Shown here in pieces: positions 43,263-52,229 of a stretch of 64,000 bases of DNA. The notes beneath the pieces were generated by a model, which saw only the letters and a list, made by a program, of their open reading frames with translations, had not been told where the DNA came from and did no database searches. The stretch lies in the NCBI RefSeq assembly GCF_009932725.1, contig NZ_BLJU01000005.1:124001-188000 (forward strand), written 5' to 3'. The stretch's first letter is position 1. Every line of letters starts with the position of its first letter. The stretch comes from Pseudomonas yangonensis. GTDB lineage: Bacteria > Pseudomonadota > Gammaproteobacteria > Pseudomonadales > Pseudomonadaceae. A program made the position numbers and the translations under genes.

Positions 43263-43832
43263 TCAGTGGCGGTGTTGGCGGGTAACGCCTGCATCGAACT
43301 CGCTGAACACCTGGCGCCAGCCAGCAGCGTTCAGCGCCTGTTCGTGCAGGTCAATCGGGGCGTCGTTGAGGGCCGAGCGATTGAGCCAGACGCTGGCCTC
43401 CTCGCCGTCGAGCAGCAGCAGAAACGAGCCTGCCGTATCTTCGGCATTGCTGCGGCCGAAATAGGCGGCAGTGCTATCGCTGCGCAGCAGTTGCCAGGTA
43501 TGTCCGCCGCGGTTGACGGCGCTGGCATCGGCGATGAACGGGGGAAAGCCCTCCTCTGCCAGCTGCGCTGGAGTCGGCAGGCGCTGCTCGTCCTCCAGAT
43601 ACAGGCGAATCTCGTCGAGGGCGACCAGCAGGTCGGTGTGAATGCCCTGCTCGGCCGCGCGCAGGTCGCGACGCGCATCCAACCGGGAGGTATCGACGGC
43701 ACTCTGCTGCGTCTGCGGCTGCGCCTGCCACATCACCACCAACCCGGCACACAACAGAATGGCCAGCGCAAGCAGACACACATACAGCGTTTCATGCCCT
43801 GCGCCTGCAGGACGAACCACCTGGGTGCTCAT
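43263..43832 (-). CDS. DUF6162-like membrane-anchored protein
   Basis: 189 residues; one N-terminal membrane helix (about 15-35, YVCLLALAILLCAGLVVMW) and a periplasmic domain. Found in this type of metal-uptake operon in pseudomonads; C-terminus ends RQHRH, a possible metal ligand. Function unknown. Overlaps the gene before it by ATGA. Confidence 0.75.
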   Translation of the reverse strand: MSTQVVRPAGAGHETLYVCLLALAILLCAGLVVMWQAQPQTQQSAVDTSRLDARRDLRAAEQGIHTDLLVALDEIRLYLEDEQRLPTPAQLAEEGFPPFIADASAVNRGGHTWQLLRSDSTAAYFGRSNAEDTAGSFLLLLDGEEASVWLNRSALNDAPIDLHEQALNAAGWRQVFSEFDAGVTRQHRH

Positions 43833-44149
43833 GGAGCCTCTATATCCAGATGGTCGATTTCCACCACATGGCCGGGACCGGCATCGAACAGCACATAGAA
43901 CTCACCTTCAGGGCGTTTGAAGCTCAGGCTGGAGTCGTCGCCGAGCTTACCGGCGACGAGAATTTCCTCGTCGTAGCTGATTACGTCCAGCGTCACGCCT
44001 GGCGCACCACTGCCGTCGGAAAAACCGCCAACGCAGACAATCTCCTCATCGCCCTGCGCTTCACACTGGCAGACCGGGTTGTGCGCCAGCGCCAAGGAGC
44101 TGAATGTGCCGGTCGCCGCCAGCAGCAGTGGGCGATACAGATTCTTCAT
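43829..44149 (-). CDS. Small exported Cys-containing protein of the metal operon
   Basis: 106 residues, signal peptide 1-22 (ending LALA). The mature start HNPVCQCEAQ has Cys-x-Cys and His, a possible metal site, and another Cys in EIVCVGG. Starts at ATG 44149 with a strong GGAGG ribosome-binding site that lies inside the end of the gene before. Possibly a periplasmic metallochaperone; inference. Confidence 0.78.
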   Translation of the reverse strand: MKNLYRPLLLAATGTFSSLALAHNPVCQCEAQGDEEIVCVGGFSDGSGAPGVTLDVISYDEEILVAGKLGDDSSLSFKRPEGEFYVLFDAGPGHVVEIDHLDIEAP

Positions 44150-44685
44150 GGTTTGCCTCCTCGTTGATTCAGCCAGGCCCGGGTGGCAGGCGATGCCTGG
44201 GCCAGCGGGATGGATGCCTGATGCAGGGAGCCGTCCCAGCCTTCCATGGTGATCCACAGTTCGGCATCGGCCTTGGTCCGCGGTGGAATGGGCAGGCTGG
44301 CGCCCATGCGATAGGGGCTGCCGAAAAAGATCGCGCCGGCGGCGCGCAGGCTGCGCGGTTTGCCGATGCGCAGGTAGGTAGCCTTGACCTGATCGATGCA
44401 CGTGGTGCACAGCGCGGCATTGAAGTTCTTCATGTAACCCGCCGGGCCCTCGAACTTCGGGGCTTCATCGCGCAGCTCGGCCAGACGCAGGCTCCACGGA
44501 CCGACCTGCACCTCGCCGATCTCACGCTCGCCCAGGCCGCTCTCGCCACGAAACAGGGAAACGTCCTTGAAGTACTTGGGCATGAAGGCCAGCGGGATGA
44601 TCACCAGCAGGATGTTCAGGTGGAAACGCCACCTGTGCCAAAGGCGTCCCAAAGGCGTAGATGGCAATGTCACTGCCTTGCTCAT
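44146..44685 (-). CDS. Single-helix membrane protein of the metal operon
   Basis: 179 residues, one membrane helix at about 22-40 (HLNILLVIIPLAFMPKYF) and a periplasmic domain with CTTC (about residue 92), ASLPIPPRTKADAELW. Not assigned. Overlaps both neighbours by ATGA, so clearly part of the operon. Confidence 0.78.
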   Translation of the reverse strand: MSKAVTLPSTPLGRLWHRWRFHLNILLVIIPLAFMPKYFKDVSLFRGESGLGEREIGEVQVGPWSLRLAELRDEAPKFEGPAGYMKNFNAALCTTCIDQVKATYLRIGKPRSLRAAGAIFFGSPYRMGASLPIPPRTKADAELWITMEGWDGSLHQASIPLAQASPATRAWLNQRGGKP

Positions 44686-45887
44686 GACTGGCCCTCCGGG
44701 GCTTCACCGATAGCAATGGGCGCCGTGCGCTGGCGCGCGGCACGCGGTTTACGCTTGGCCAGCGCGGCGGTGGCCTGGACGGTACGCTTGCTCCAGATCA
44801 ACAGGCCACTGAGCACCATCATGCTCAGCAACAGCCCGAACACGAACCACACCAGCTTGAGCCAAAGACCGCCGAAATCACCGGTGTGCAGCGGTCGCAT
44901 CGACTCGGTGACGAATTCCAGGGCAGAACGGTCCGACAGCAGGCGGGTCTGGTCGACGTTGCCGGTGTAGGGGTTGACAGCAGCCGACTGGAACATCAAG
45001 GGATACCAGCCACGACCACCGACGAAGATATGGCTGTAGGCATTGCCTGGCAGGCTGACGAAACTCGCCTCCAGACCGGGAATGCGCTGTGCGGCGGTAT
45101 CGACGGCATGATCGATATCGATGCGCGACACGCTGCCGCCAGGCTCGATCACCGGTACCTCTTCACGCGCCACCACCGGTGGTATGCCTTCGGTGGAAAT
45201 GGAAACGTGGTTGTCGAACAGCAGCGCCTGAATCAGAAACCATACGCCGGTGATGGAAATGACGGCGATGAACCAGATCGACCAGATGCCGGAAAGGCGA
45301 TGAAAATCGCCCCAGAAGATACGCGCGCCCTGGTTGAAGCGCAGCGTCGGCCTGAAGAAACCCTTCCAGAACTTCTTGTAGACCACCAGCCCGGTCACCA
45401 GAGAAGCCAGCATCGGCAGGCCCATCAGCGACACCAGATACCAGCCCCAGCTGAAACCATTGGTGAAGGGCACCAACCACCAGCCATGCAGGGCACGGGT
45501 GAACTGACGGAAGTCGAACTGCGGGCTGATGCCCTGGATCGCCCCGGTATAGGGATTGACGTAGAGCGTGGGTGAGGTGCCATCCGGATAGCTGACCCGC
45601 GCAGTGAGGGCGAAGTGGTCCTCCTGCGGGCGACTGATCGATTGCACGAAGAGCTGCGGCTCGGCGCGGCTGATGGCCTGCAACACCTGACCGTAGCTCA
45701 GGCGCTCGGCATCATCGGTCGGCTTGCTGGCACGTACATCCGGGTTGGCCAGCCAGACGATCTCCTGACTGACCGTCGCCAAAGTACCGGTGACACAGAT
45801 GATCAGCAGAAAAAACCAGACCGGCAACGCCAGCCAACTATGAACGAGGAACCAGATTCTGGAGCGGGATTTCTTTGACATCGGCAA
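44682..45887 (-). CDS. PepSY-associated membrane protein (putative ferric/metal reductase)
   Basis: 401 residues. Four membrane helices: about 12-37, 143-165, 200-225, 345-368. PepSY domains face the periplasm (LYVNPYTGAIQG, AVNPYTGNVDQTR). Conserved histidines near the membrane (VHSWLAL, LHGWWLV, FHRLSGIW, LHTGDFGG) are those proposed to bind haem in PepSY_TM reductases of metal uptake systems. First gene of the eight-gene operon. Confidence 0.85.
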   Translation of the reverse strand: MPMSKKSRSRIWFLVHSWLALPVWFFLLIICVTGTLATVSQEIVWLANPDVRASKPTDDAERLSYGQVLQAISRAEPQLFVQSISRPQEDHFALTARVSYPDGTSPTLYVNPYTGAIQGISPQFDFRQFTRALHGWWLVPFTNGFSWGWYLVSLMGLPMLASLVTGLVVYKKFWKGFFRPTLRFNQGARIFWGDFHRLSGIWSIWFIAVISITGVWFLIQALLFDNHVSISTEGIPPVVAREEVPVIEPGGSVSRIDIDHAVDTAAQRIPGLEASFVSLPGNAYSHIFVGGRGWYPLMFQSAAVNPYTGNVDQTRLLSDRSALEFVTESMRPLHTGDFGGLWLKLVWFVFGLLLSMMVLSGLLIWSKRTVQATAALAKRKPRAARQRTAPIAIGEAPEGQS

Positions 45888-46167
45888 ACCAGGGGTAAAC
45901 GCCTATAAGGCAATGACTGGGCTGGAGAAACACAAATCGGGTGTTTATCCATATAGGACGGATGAGATGGGAAAAACCCGCAGGTGCAGATGAAAAAAAT
46001 TTTTATTCAGCGAGCTTTACTACCAACCAGCGGGTCAACCCACGCCCGGCACGCTATGCGTTCTTTTCTTGGTAGAATCGCCCCCTTTATTCGCCGTCGA
46101 GCATCCCGACTGTTTCCCCTCAAGGACGCAGAAAGGGTGAAGTCGGCCTCCAACAACCAGAGTGACG

Positions 46168-47178
46168 ATGCCTCAAGAATCGAACATCTCCATCACCAGC
46201 ACACGCCCTACCCTGTCCCGCCGCTTCTCCGTGGCGCCGATGATGGATTGGACTGACCGCCACTGCCGTTACTTTCTTCGCCAGCTGTCGAAGCACGCCT
46301 TGCTCTACACCGAGATGGTCACCACCGGCGCGCTGATTCACGGTGATCGCGAACGTTTCCTGCGTTACAGCGAATGCGAGCATCCCATCGCGCTACAGCT
46401 GGGCGGCAGCAACCCGCAGGATCTGGCCACCTGCGCGAAGATGGCCGAAACCCACGGCTATGACGAAGTGAATCTCAATGTTGGCTGCCCCAGCGACCGG
46501 GTGCAGAACAACATGATCGGCGCCTGCCTGATGGGCCATCCGGCGCTGGTGGCCGATTGTGTGAAAGCCATGCAGGACGCCGTAAGCATCCCGGTCACGG
46601 TCAAGCATCGTATCGGCATCAATGGCCGTGACAGCTATGCCGAGCTATGCGATTTCGTCGGCCAGGTGCTTGACGCCGGCTGCCGCAGCTTCACCGTACA
46701 TGCCCGAATCGCCATCCTCGAAGGCCTGTCACCGAAGGAGAACCGCGAGATCCCCCCGCTGCGCTACGACGTCGCCGCCCAGCTCAAGCAGGATTTCCCG
46801 GACCTGGAAATCATCCTCAACGGCGGTATCAAGACTCTCGAGGAATGCGAGCAGCACCTGCAGACCTTCGATGGGGTGATGCTCGGCCGCGAGGCTTATC
46901 ACAACCCCTATCTACTGGCGCAGGTGGACAGCCGTCTGTTTGGCGCCACAGACGCTGGCATCAGCCGCATGGATGCCCTGCTTGCACTGAAGCCCTACGT
47001 TGAACGGCATCTGCAAGAGGGCGGCACCCTGCATCACGTCAGCCGCCACGTACTCGGCCTGGCTCAGGGCTTCCCAGGTGCGCGGCGTTTCCGCCAGCTG
47101 CTGTCGGTAGACATTCACAAGGTACAGGACCCGCTGGGCCTGCTCGACCAGGCAGCCGAACTGCTACGCGGGCATTAA
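46168..47178 (+). CDS. dusA: tRNA-dihydrouridine synthase A
   Basis: 336 residues. Flavin-dependent reduction of uridines in the tRNA D-loop. Landmarks are RFSVAPMMDWTDRHCR at the N-terminus, catalytic Cys in NVGCPSDRVQ, VKHRIGI and NGGIKTLEE. ATG 46168 is preferred; a GTG two codons upstream is an alternative. A TAGAAT -10-like box is at 46072-46077. Its 3' end is overlapped by the antisense end of the Fur-like gene. Confidence 0.95.
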   Translation: MPQESNISITSTRPTLSRRFSVAPMMDWTDRHCRYFLRQLSKHALLYTEMVTTGALIHGDRERFLRYSECEHPIALQLGGSNPQDLATCAKMAETHGYDEVNLNVGCPSDRVQNNMIGACLMGHPALVADCVKAMQDAVSIPVTVKHRIGINGRDSYAELCDFVGQVLDAGCRSFTVHARIAILEGLSPKENREIPPLRYDVAAQLKQDFPDLEIILNGGIKTLEECEQHLQTFDGVMLGREAYHNPYLLAQVDSRLFGATDAGISRMDALLALKPYVERHLQEGGTLHHVSRHVLGLAQGFPGARRFRQLLSVDIHKVQDPLGLLDQAAELLRGH

Positions 47179-47485
47179 CAGGCTGCTGATCGGGCGTGCT
47201 CAGTCGATAGCGACTGCGCCCGGTGGTCTGCACCAGGCCGTTTTCCTCCATACGGCGCAGCACCTGGCGCACGCTGACCAGAGACAGCGGCTCGCCGGCC
47301 TCGCTCAGCTGTCGGTGCAACTCGCGCGCCGAAACGCCCTGCTCATCATTGGCGCTGCACAGCGCCTCCACCACCTTGAGCCGGGGCATGCTGAAGCGCA
47401 GCCCGACAGCCTGCAGCCAGTCACGGCACTGGCGCGTATCCGGTCCCGCGGAAACTGAACGAGAAGGCAGGGTTCGGGTCGACAT
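47039..47485 (-). CDS. Short Fur-like winged-helix protein overlapping dusA
   Basis: 148 residues; residues about 20-95 are a Fur-type winged helix (LRFSMPRLKVVEALC, VSVRQVLRRMEENGLV, SRYRLS). The metal-binding/dimerisation half of Fur is missing. After YRLST the frame continues about 47 residues antisense to the dusA 3' end, ending at 47039, with unusual Pro/Gly/Arg composition; the tail may be spurious or the result of a frameshift. Start MSTRTLPS chosen. DNA-binding regulator; target unknown. Confidence 0.65.
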   Translation of the reverse strand: MSTRTLPSRSVSAGPDTRQCRDWLQAVGLRFSMPRLKVVEALCSANDEQGVSARELHRQLSEAGEPLSLVSVRQVLRRMEENGLVQTTGRSRYRLSTPDQQPVNARVAVRLPGRAGPAGPVPCECLPTAAGGNAAHLGSPEPGRVRGG

Positions 47486-47681
47486 ATTCGGGCTCCTTGG
47501 CGGCTCGTCTAAAGTCGGACTCCACCGACTGCGGTGCATTCTCACGCACTGTCATAGGTAATGACGAACGAGTCAGCGAAAACCACAGCCCTGAAAAGGT
47601 AAATTTTGTAAGTGACCCGACCGTTGAGCGCCTTCGGCACCTCGGGTAAGGTCATGCCATCTGCAACGACAAGGCCTCGTC

Positions 47682-48608
47682 ATGACCTCCAAGCTGGAAC
47701 AACTCAAGCAGTTCACCACCGTAGTCGCCGACACCGGTGACCTCGACGCCATCGCCCGCCTGCAACCGGTGGACGCTACTACCAACCCCTCGCTGCTGCT
47801 CAAGGCCGCTGCCCTGCCCCGCTACGCCGACCTGCTACGTCAGGCGATCGATGCCGGCAAGGGAGATCAGGGCCTGGCCTGCGACCATTTCGGGGTAGCC
47901 GTCGGCCAGGAGATTCTCAAGGTCATTCCGGGGCGCATCTCAACCGAGGTCGATGCTCGCCTATCATTCGACACCGACGCCACGTTGCTCCGCGCCGAAC
48001 GCCTGATCGGCCTTTATGAGCAAGCCGGCATCGGCCGCGACCGCGTACTGATCAAGATCGCTGCCACCTGGGAAGGCATCCGCGCCGCCGAGCAACTGGA
48101 GAAAACCGGCGTGCAGACCAACCTCACCCTGCTGTTCGCCTTCGCCCAGGCGCAGGCCTGCGCCGATGCCGGCGTCTTCCTCATCTCCCCTTTCGTCGGT
48201 CGCATTTACGACTGGTACAAGAAAGCCGAGGGCCGCGACTTCGTGGGCAGCGAAGATCCGGGCGTGCAATCGGTGACGCGTATCTATGACTACTACAAGG
48301 CCAACGGCTACGACACCGTGGTGATGGGCGCGAGCTTCCGCAACCTCGGTCAGATCGAGGCGCTGGCCGGCTGCGACCGCCTGACGGTCAGCCCCGAGCT
48401 ACTGCAGAAACTGGCCGAGGACGATGGCCAGCTGACTCGGAAACTGCAGCCGGGTGCAACCGGAGAGCCTCGCCAGAACCTCAACGAAGGCGCCTTCCGC
48501 TGGGCTCTGAACGAGGACGCCATGGCCACCGAGAAACTGGCTGAGGGCATTCGCCTGTTCACCCGCGATCAGGAAAAGCTCGAAGCACTGCTGGCCGCCA
48601 AGGCCTGA
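47682..48608 (+). CDS. tal: Transaldolase
   Basis: 308 residues of the TalB class. Transfers dihydroxyacetone between sugar phosphates in the pentose-phosphate pathway. [12 protein letters not shown] and the Schiff-base Lys125 in [12 protein letters not shown] are intact, and the C-terminus EKLEALL is as in TalB. Full length. Cytoplasmic. Confidence 0.96.
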   Translation: MTSKLEQLKQFTTVVADTGDLDAIARLQPVDATTNPSLLLKAAALPRYADLLRQAIDAGKGDQGLACDHFGVAVGQEILKVIPGRISTEVDARLSFDTDATLLRAERLIGLYEQAGIGRDRVLIKIAATWEGIRAAEQLEKTGVQTNLTLLFAFAQAQACADAGVFLISPFVGRIYDWYKKAEGRDFVGSEDPGVQSVTRIYDYYKANGYDTVVMGASFRNLGQIEALAGCDRLTVSPELLQKLAEDDGQLTRKLQPGATGEPRQNLNEGAFRWALNEDAMATEKLAEGIRLFTRDQEKLEALLAAKA

Positions 48609-48615
48609 AATGACG

Positions 48616-48645
48616 AAGGGGCGTCAGCCAAGCTGACGCCCCTTT
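48616..48645. terminator. Terminator of tal (bidirectional)
   Basis: AAGGGGCGTCAGC / GCTGACGCCCCTT, a 13-bp perfect stem with a 3-base loop, followed by T on the plus strand. Lies between the convergent tal and STAS genes. Confidence 0.85.
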
Positions 48646-48669
48646 CAATCTGAAAGCCTAATCGAGAAC

Positions 48670-49164
48670 TCAGTGCCGTTCCAGCGCGCTGACCAGATCG
48701 TGGAACGCCTCGCGGTTGGAGTCGTTGAGCCCCATCAGGATGCGGTGCGCCTCCAATACCTTGGCCTTGACCACCTCTTCGGACTGATCCTGTGACGGAA
48801 GATCATCCAGGCATTCCGGGCACGGAATTGGCCGATCAACGATATTGAATACCTGATCGAAGCCCATGGATTCCAGAAGACGGGTAATGTCGTCGTGAGT
48901 GGTGACAACGGTCGGCAACAGACCAACTTTCTGCCGCGACAAAATGGACAATTTAGCCAGCAAGCCAAGAGTAGTACTGTCGATACTGCGAGTTTCGGTC
49001 AGGTCGATGACAATGGCCGAAAAATTCAACGCGGTAAAAATCTTTTCAATCGTGGCATCCAGTGCTGAACACAAGGTCAGACGGACTTCGCCGACGAACT
49101 TCAGGACGAATGTTCCGTCCTGCTCGGCAAATTGGATGCGACCGGGGCTTATCCCAGGGTTCAT
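48670..49164 (-). CDS. rssC: STAS-domain anti-anti-sigma protein (RssC-like)
   Basis: 164 residues. STAS domain at about 10-115 with IDLTETRSIDSTTLGLL, where the Ser/Thr is the phosphorylated site, and a C-terminal extension with CPEC. It is coupled by ATGA to the PP2C response regulator, which could dephosphorylate it, as in RssB/RssC-type and HsbR/HsbA-type partner switching. Symbol tentative, from the P. aeruginosa PA2797-PA2798 context. Confidence 0.78.
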   Translation of the reverse strand: MNPGISPGRIQFAEQDGTFVLKFVGEVRLTLCSALDATIEKIFTALNFSAIVIDLTETRSIDSTTLGLLAKLSILSRQKVGLLPTVVTTHDDITRLLESMGFDQVFNIVDRPIPCPECLDDLPSQDQSEEVVKAKVLEAHRILMGLNDSNREAFHDLVSALERH

Positions 49165-50345
49165 GCAAGGTTCCTGCTCAACACCAGCAAGGCGATATCA
49201 TCCGGCATCTCGCCCAGATTGGCCAGACCGAGAACTTGACGCAAACCGCTTAGCGTACCGCCAGCCTGGCTAACCAGTTGTGGCAACGCCAGTTCCTTCT
49301 CTTTCAGCGTTTCGCCCGGCAACAGATCGAGAATGCCGTCCGACAGCAGGGTCAGGCTGAAAGACTCCGGCAACTCCATCACCAGATCACCGTATTCAGC
49401 CTCCTGAAACAGGCCGACCGGCAGGCCCCGGCCCTCCAGGTAACGCGCCTGGCCGTTCTCGAACAGCACCGGCAGGGGCAGATGCCCACCGACGCTGTAG
49501 GTAAGCATGCCGTTCTCCTCGTCGATCACCCCGCCAAGCATGGTTACATGTTTGCCCAGCTTGCAGTTGATCAGGCCACGATTGATGTGGCCGAGGACAT
49601 CGGATGGTTTGAATTCAGGCAAGGTGCCGTTGCGCCGCCACTCGTAGAGCAGCCGGGTGGTCATGAACTTGAGCAGCACGGTGACGAATGCCGAGGATGC
49701 GCCATGCCCGGAAACGTCGGCCAGATAGAAGGCGATGCGCCGCTCGTCGATACGGAAGTAATCGACGAAGTCGCCGGACAGGTACAGCGAGGGAATAATC
49801 TGGTGCGCGAAGGTCAGTCCGTCAGTCTGCCAGGGCGTTCCCGGCAGCATGTTCATCTGCACCTGGCGGCCGGCATTCTGATCCTCCTGCAGCAGGTGCA
49901 GGCTGGCCTGCAGCTCGCGGTTGGTCGCCTCCAGCTTCTCGCGATAGCGCTGGTTCTCGACGCGCAGCCGCGAACGATCCAGCGCGCGGCGCACCGAGTG
50001 CTCCAGCACGGCGAGGTCTTCGAGGGGTTTGATCAGGTAGTCGGCAGCGCCAAGACGCAGGGCTTCGACGGCATCGTTCATCACGCCTGCCCCCGAGACC
50101 ACGATCACCGGGACCTCGACGCCGAGCGCATTGATACGTCGGATCAGTTCAAGACCGTCGACCTGCGGCATGCGCAGGTCACAGATCATCAGGTCGGGGC
50201 CTTCCTGCTGGAACACTTCCAGCCCCTGCAAACCGTTGTTGGCCTGCAACACCTTGAAGCCGCTGTCCTCGAGGTAGGCCGCGAGGCTTGCACGCACGAC
50301 ATCGTCGTCGTCGATGATCAGCAGAGTGGCACTGGTTTTGTGCAT
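49161..50345 (-). CDS. rssB: Response regulator with PP2C-type phosphatase domain (RssB-like)
   Basis: 394 residues. Receiver at 5-120 with DDDDVVR, phospho-acceptor Asp in MICDLRMP and Lys in LIKPLED; coiled-coil linker about 130-170; PP2C/SpoIIE-like domain about 185-394 with SGDFVDYF, LADVSGHG, LLSDGILDL and MPDDIALLVL. It regulates a sigma factor through an STAS partner. Start MHKTSATLL is preferred to an upstream ATG. Overlaps the STAS gene. Confidence 0.88.
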   Translation of the reverse strand: MHKTSATLLIIDDDDVVRASLAAYLEDSGFKVLQANNGLQGLEVFQQEGPDLMICDLRMPQVDGLELIRRINALGVEVPVIVVSGAGVMNDAVEALRLGAADYLIKPLEDLAVLEHSVRRALDRSRLRVENQRYREKLEATNRELQASLHLLQEDQNAGRQVQMNMLPGTPWQTDGLTFAHQIIPSLYLSGDFVDYFRIDERRIAFYLADVSGHGASSAFVTVLLKFMTTRLLYEWRRNGTLPEFKPSDVLGHINRGLINCKLGKHVTMLGGVIDEENGMLTYSVGGHLPLPVLFENGQARYLEGRGLPVGLFQEAEYGDLVMELPESFSLTLLSDGILDLLPGETLKEKELALPQLVSQAGGTLSGLRQVLGLANLGEMPDDIALLVLSRNLA

Positions 50346-50557
50346 GGGGTATCCAGGCAAACTGCGCCAGGGCAATTTTGGTCACTGCCCGTGGCGCGGC
50401 GCCGCTCATTGGCGCCAGGGCGATTTCAAGGGGCAGACGGTACTCCCATCTGCCAGCCGATTCAAGCCGGGACCGGTCGTCGTTCGGCGGCTTTACAGGT
50501 CAAATCGACGAGAGTTATAAGAGCCGCGGAAGAGCTCATAAGAAGAGGACAGGGTCC

Positions 50558-50857
50558 ATGAGTCAGAATGATCGAGCGTACAGCGAGAAACGCGACTACA
50601 TCCGCATGCGACTGGAAGCAGCAGTCGTCCTCCATCACGCTGGCCGGGAAATCCCTGCCCTGTGCCTGGATCTCTCCAGCACTGGCATGCAAATCGAGGC
50701 GGAAGTCGCCTTGAGCATGGGTGACAAGGTCAAAGTTCACATCCCTTCCGAACACAGCGAGCTGGCGGGTCTGGATGCCCAGGCTGAGGTGGTTCGGGTA
50801 AACGATCTGGGCGACGGTCGACAGTCGCTGGGCCTGGCTATCATATCCATGAGCTGA
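50558..50857 (+). CDS. PilZ-domain c-di-GMP-binding protein
   Basis: 99 residues consisting of a single PilZ domain. EKRDYIRMR carries the RxxxR motif and DLSSTGMQIE the D/NxSxxG motif for c-di-GMP. Start ATG 50558 after AGAGGACAGGGTCC. Matches the PA2799 position of P. aeruginosa. Cytoplasmic effector; target unknown. Confidence 0.9.
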   Translation: MSQNDRAYSEKRDYIRMRLEAAVVLHHAGREIPALCLDLSSTGMQIEAEVALSMGDKVKVHIPSEHSELAGLDAQAEVVRVNDLGDGRQSLGLAIISMS

Positions 50858-50871
50858 AATCTGCACTTACG

Positions 50872-50902
50872 AAAAAGGCGGCTTTGGGGCCGCCTTTTTT
50901 TT
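50872..50902. terminator. Bidirectional terminator
   Basis: AAAAAGGCGGC...GCCGCCTTTTTTTT hairpin between the convergent PilZ and mlaA genes; T-tract on both strands. Confidence 0.9.
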
Positions 50903-50947
50903 GTATCCACGGAGCGTTGCTTACGCAGCCGTGAGCTCATCGGATGC

Positions 50948-51652
50948 TCAGAAATCGTCTTCGACTTGTCCATCCTTGATCTTGTACTCACGGCTCTGCA
51001 GGTAGGCATTGCGGATGAAGATGTACTTGTCGCCGCTAATCAGGCGCTCGGCCTGCAGCAGATTGGCTCGGGTGTCGACTACCTGAACGCCCCGGGTAAC
51101 GTTACGGGTCGGCACGTGATCCATGTACGGGTACGGCGTCAGCAAACTGTCCGGTACTCGCCCCGCGGCATCGCGCACCGTGCTTGGGCCGAGGAACGGG
51201 ATGACCAGGTATGGGCCACTTTCCAGACCCCAGACGCCGAGGGTCTGACCGAAATCCTCGTTGTTCTTCTGCAGGCCCATGTGCTTGGCCACATCGAAAA
51301 AGCCAAGAATGCCGAACGTGGTGTTGAAGATCAGGCGACCGGTGTCGACACCGGCGTTATGCAGCTTGCCCTGCAGCAGGTTGTTGGCCAGGTTGCCGAC
51401 GTCGCCGATATTGCCGAAGACGTTATGCACGCCATCTTCGAGAAACTGCGGCGTAACCGCCCGGTAACCCTGTGCCACGGGTTTCAGCGCATAGGTATCG
51501 AGGGTATCGTTGAAACGGAAGATCGGGCGATTGAAACCTTCCCAGGGGTCTTCTTCCGAAGCAGCCTGGCCCATGGCAGGCAACAGGCTCAGGCTCACCA
51601 GGGCCATCAGGCCACTCAGGCGCGCGATCCAGCGAGCACCGATCACATGCAT
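50948..51652 (-). CDS. mlaA: MlaA/VacJ outer-membrane lipid-asymmetry protein
   Basis: 234 residues. Signal peptide about 1-27 (AMGQAA) with no lipobox cysteine, so it is predicted to be non-lipidated, unlike E. coli MlaA. The core DPWEGFNRPIFRFNDTLD, GNIGDVGNLANNLLQGK, LGVWGLESGPYLVIPFLGPS is conserved. Removes misplaced phospholipid from the outer leaflet. Start MHVIGARW at 51652. Matches PA2800. Confidence 0.93.
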   Translation of the reverse strand: MHVIGARWIARLSGLMALVSLSLLPAMGQAASEEDPWEGFNRPIFRFNDTLDTYALKPVAQGYRAVTPQFLEDGVHNVFGNIGDVGNLANNLLQGKLHNAGVDTGRLIFNTTFGILGFFDVAKHMGLQKNNEDFGQTLGVWGLESGPYLVIPFLGPSTVRDAAGRVPDSLLTPYPYMDHVPTRNVTRGVQVVDTRANLLQAERLISGDKYIFIRNAYLQSREYKIKDGQVEDDF

Positions 51653-51756
51653 TGAAATCTCTCCTTGAGGGAAATAAGGTGGCCACCGCCAGCGGCCCGA
51701 AGGGCGCGTAGTATAAAGCCTGGAGCCCGCATTGGGCAGCATAGCGAAGAAAAGCG

Positions 51757-52167
51757 ATGAGCGATAAAACCCTGCTGCACACCGCGCATATCCCCGTACG
51801 CTGGGGCGACATGGACAGCTATGGGCATGTCAATAACATCATCTACATGCAGTATCTGGAAGAAGCCCGCGTCGCCTGGTTCAAACTGGCCGGGGTAGCC
51901 ATAAGCAACGTGCCGTTCGGCCCAGTGGTGCTGCAGACCCAGCACACCTATCTCAAACCCGTGGTGCATCCCGCCACCGTGGTGGTGGAACTTAAGCCCG
52001 GTGCGGTAGGCCGCAGCAGCCTGGTGATCGAGCATCGGCTGAGCACCCTCGAGGATCCGCTGACGACCTACGGCGAGGGATACTGCAAGCTGGTATGGGT
52101 CGATCACGCCAGTGGCAAGTCAGTGACTCTGCCCGAGCACGTGCGCGCCCTGTTCACCGTCACCTGA
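51757..52167 (+). CDS. Acyl-CoA thioesterase (4HBT family)
   Basis: 136 residues, hot-dog fold. The catalytic Asp20 in RWGDMDSYGHVNN and the helix that follows are typical of 4-hydroxybenzoyl-CoA thioesterase-like YbgC/PA2801 proteins. Divergent from mlaA with a 104-bp gap. Substrate chain length unknown. Confidence 0.9.
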   Translation: MSDKTLLHTAHIPVRWGDMDSYGHVNNIIYMQYLEEARVAWFKLAGVAISNVPFGPVVLQTQHTYLKPVVHPATVVVELKPGAVGRSSLVIEHRLSTLEDPLTTYGEGYCKLVWVDHASGKSVTLPEHVRALFTVT

Positions 52168-52229
52168 CGGTCATATTCCGGTCATCCGATGCCACTAGAT
52201 TGGCCTGGGCCTTTGCCACGGATGATCCC

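Noticed and set aside
45888..46167. Zur or Fur operator before the metal operon
   Set aside because: No 19-bp dyad resembling known Zur or Fur boxes could be recognised by eye.
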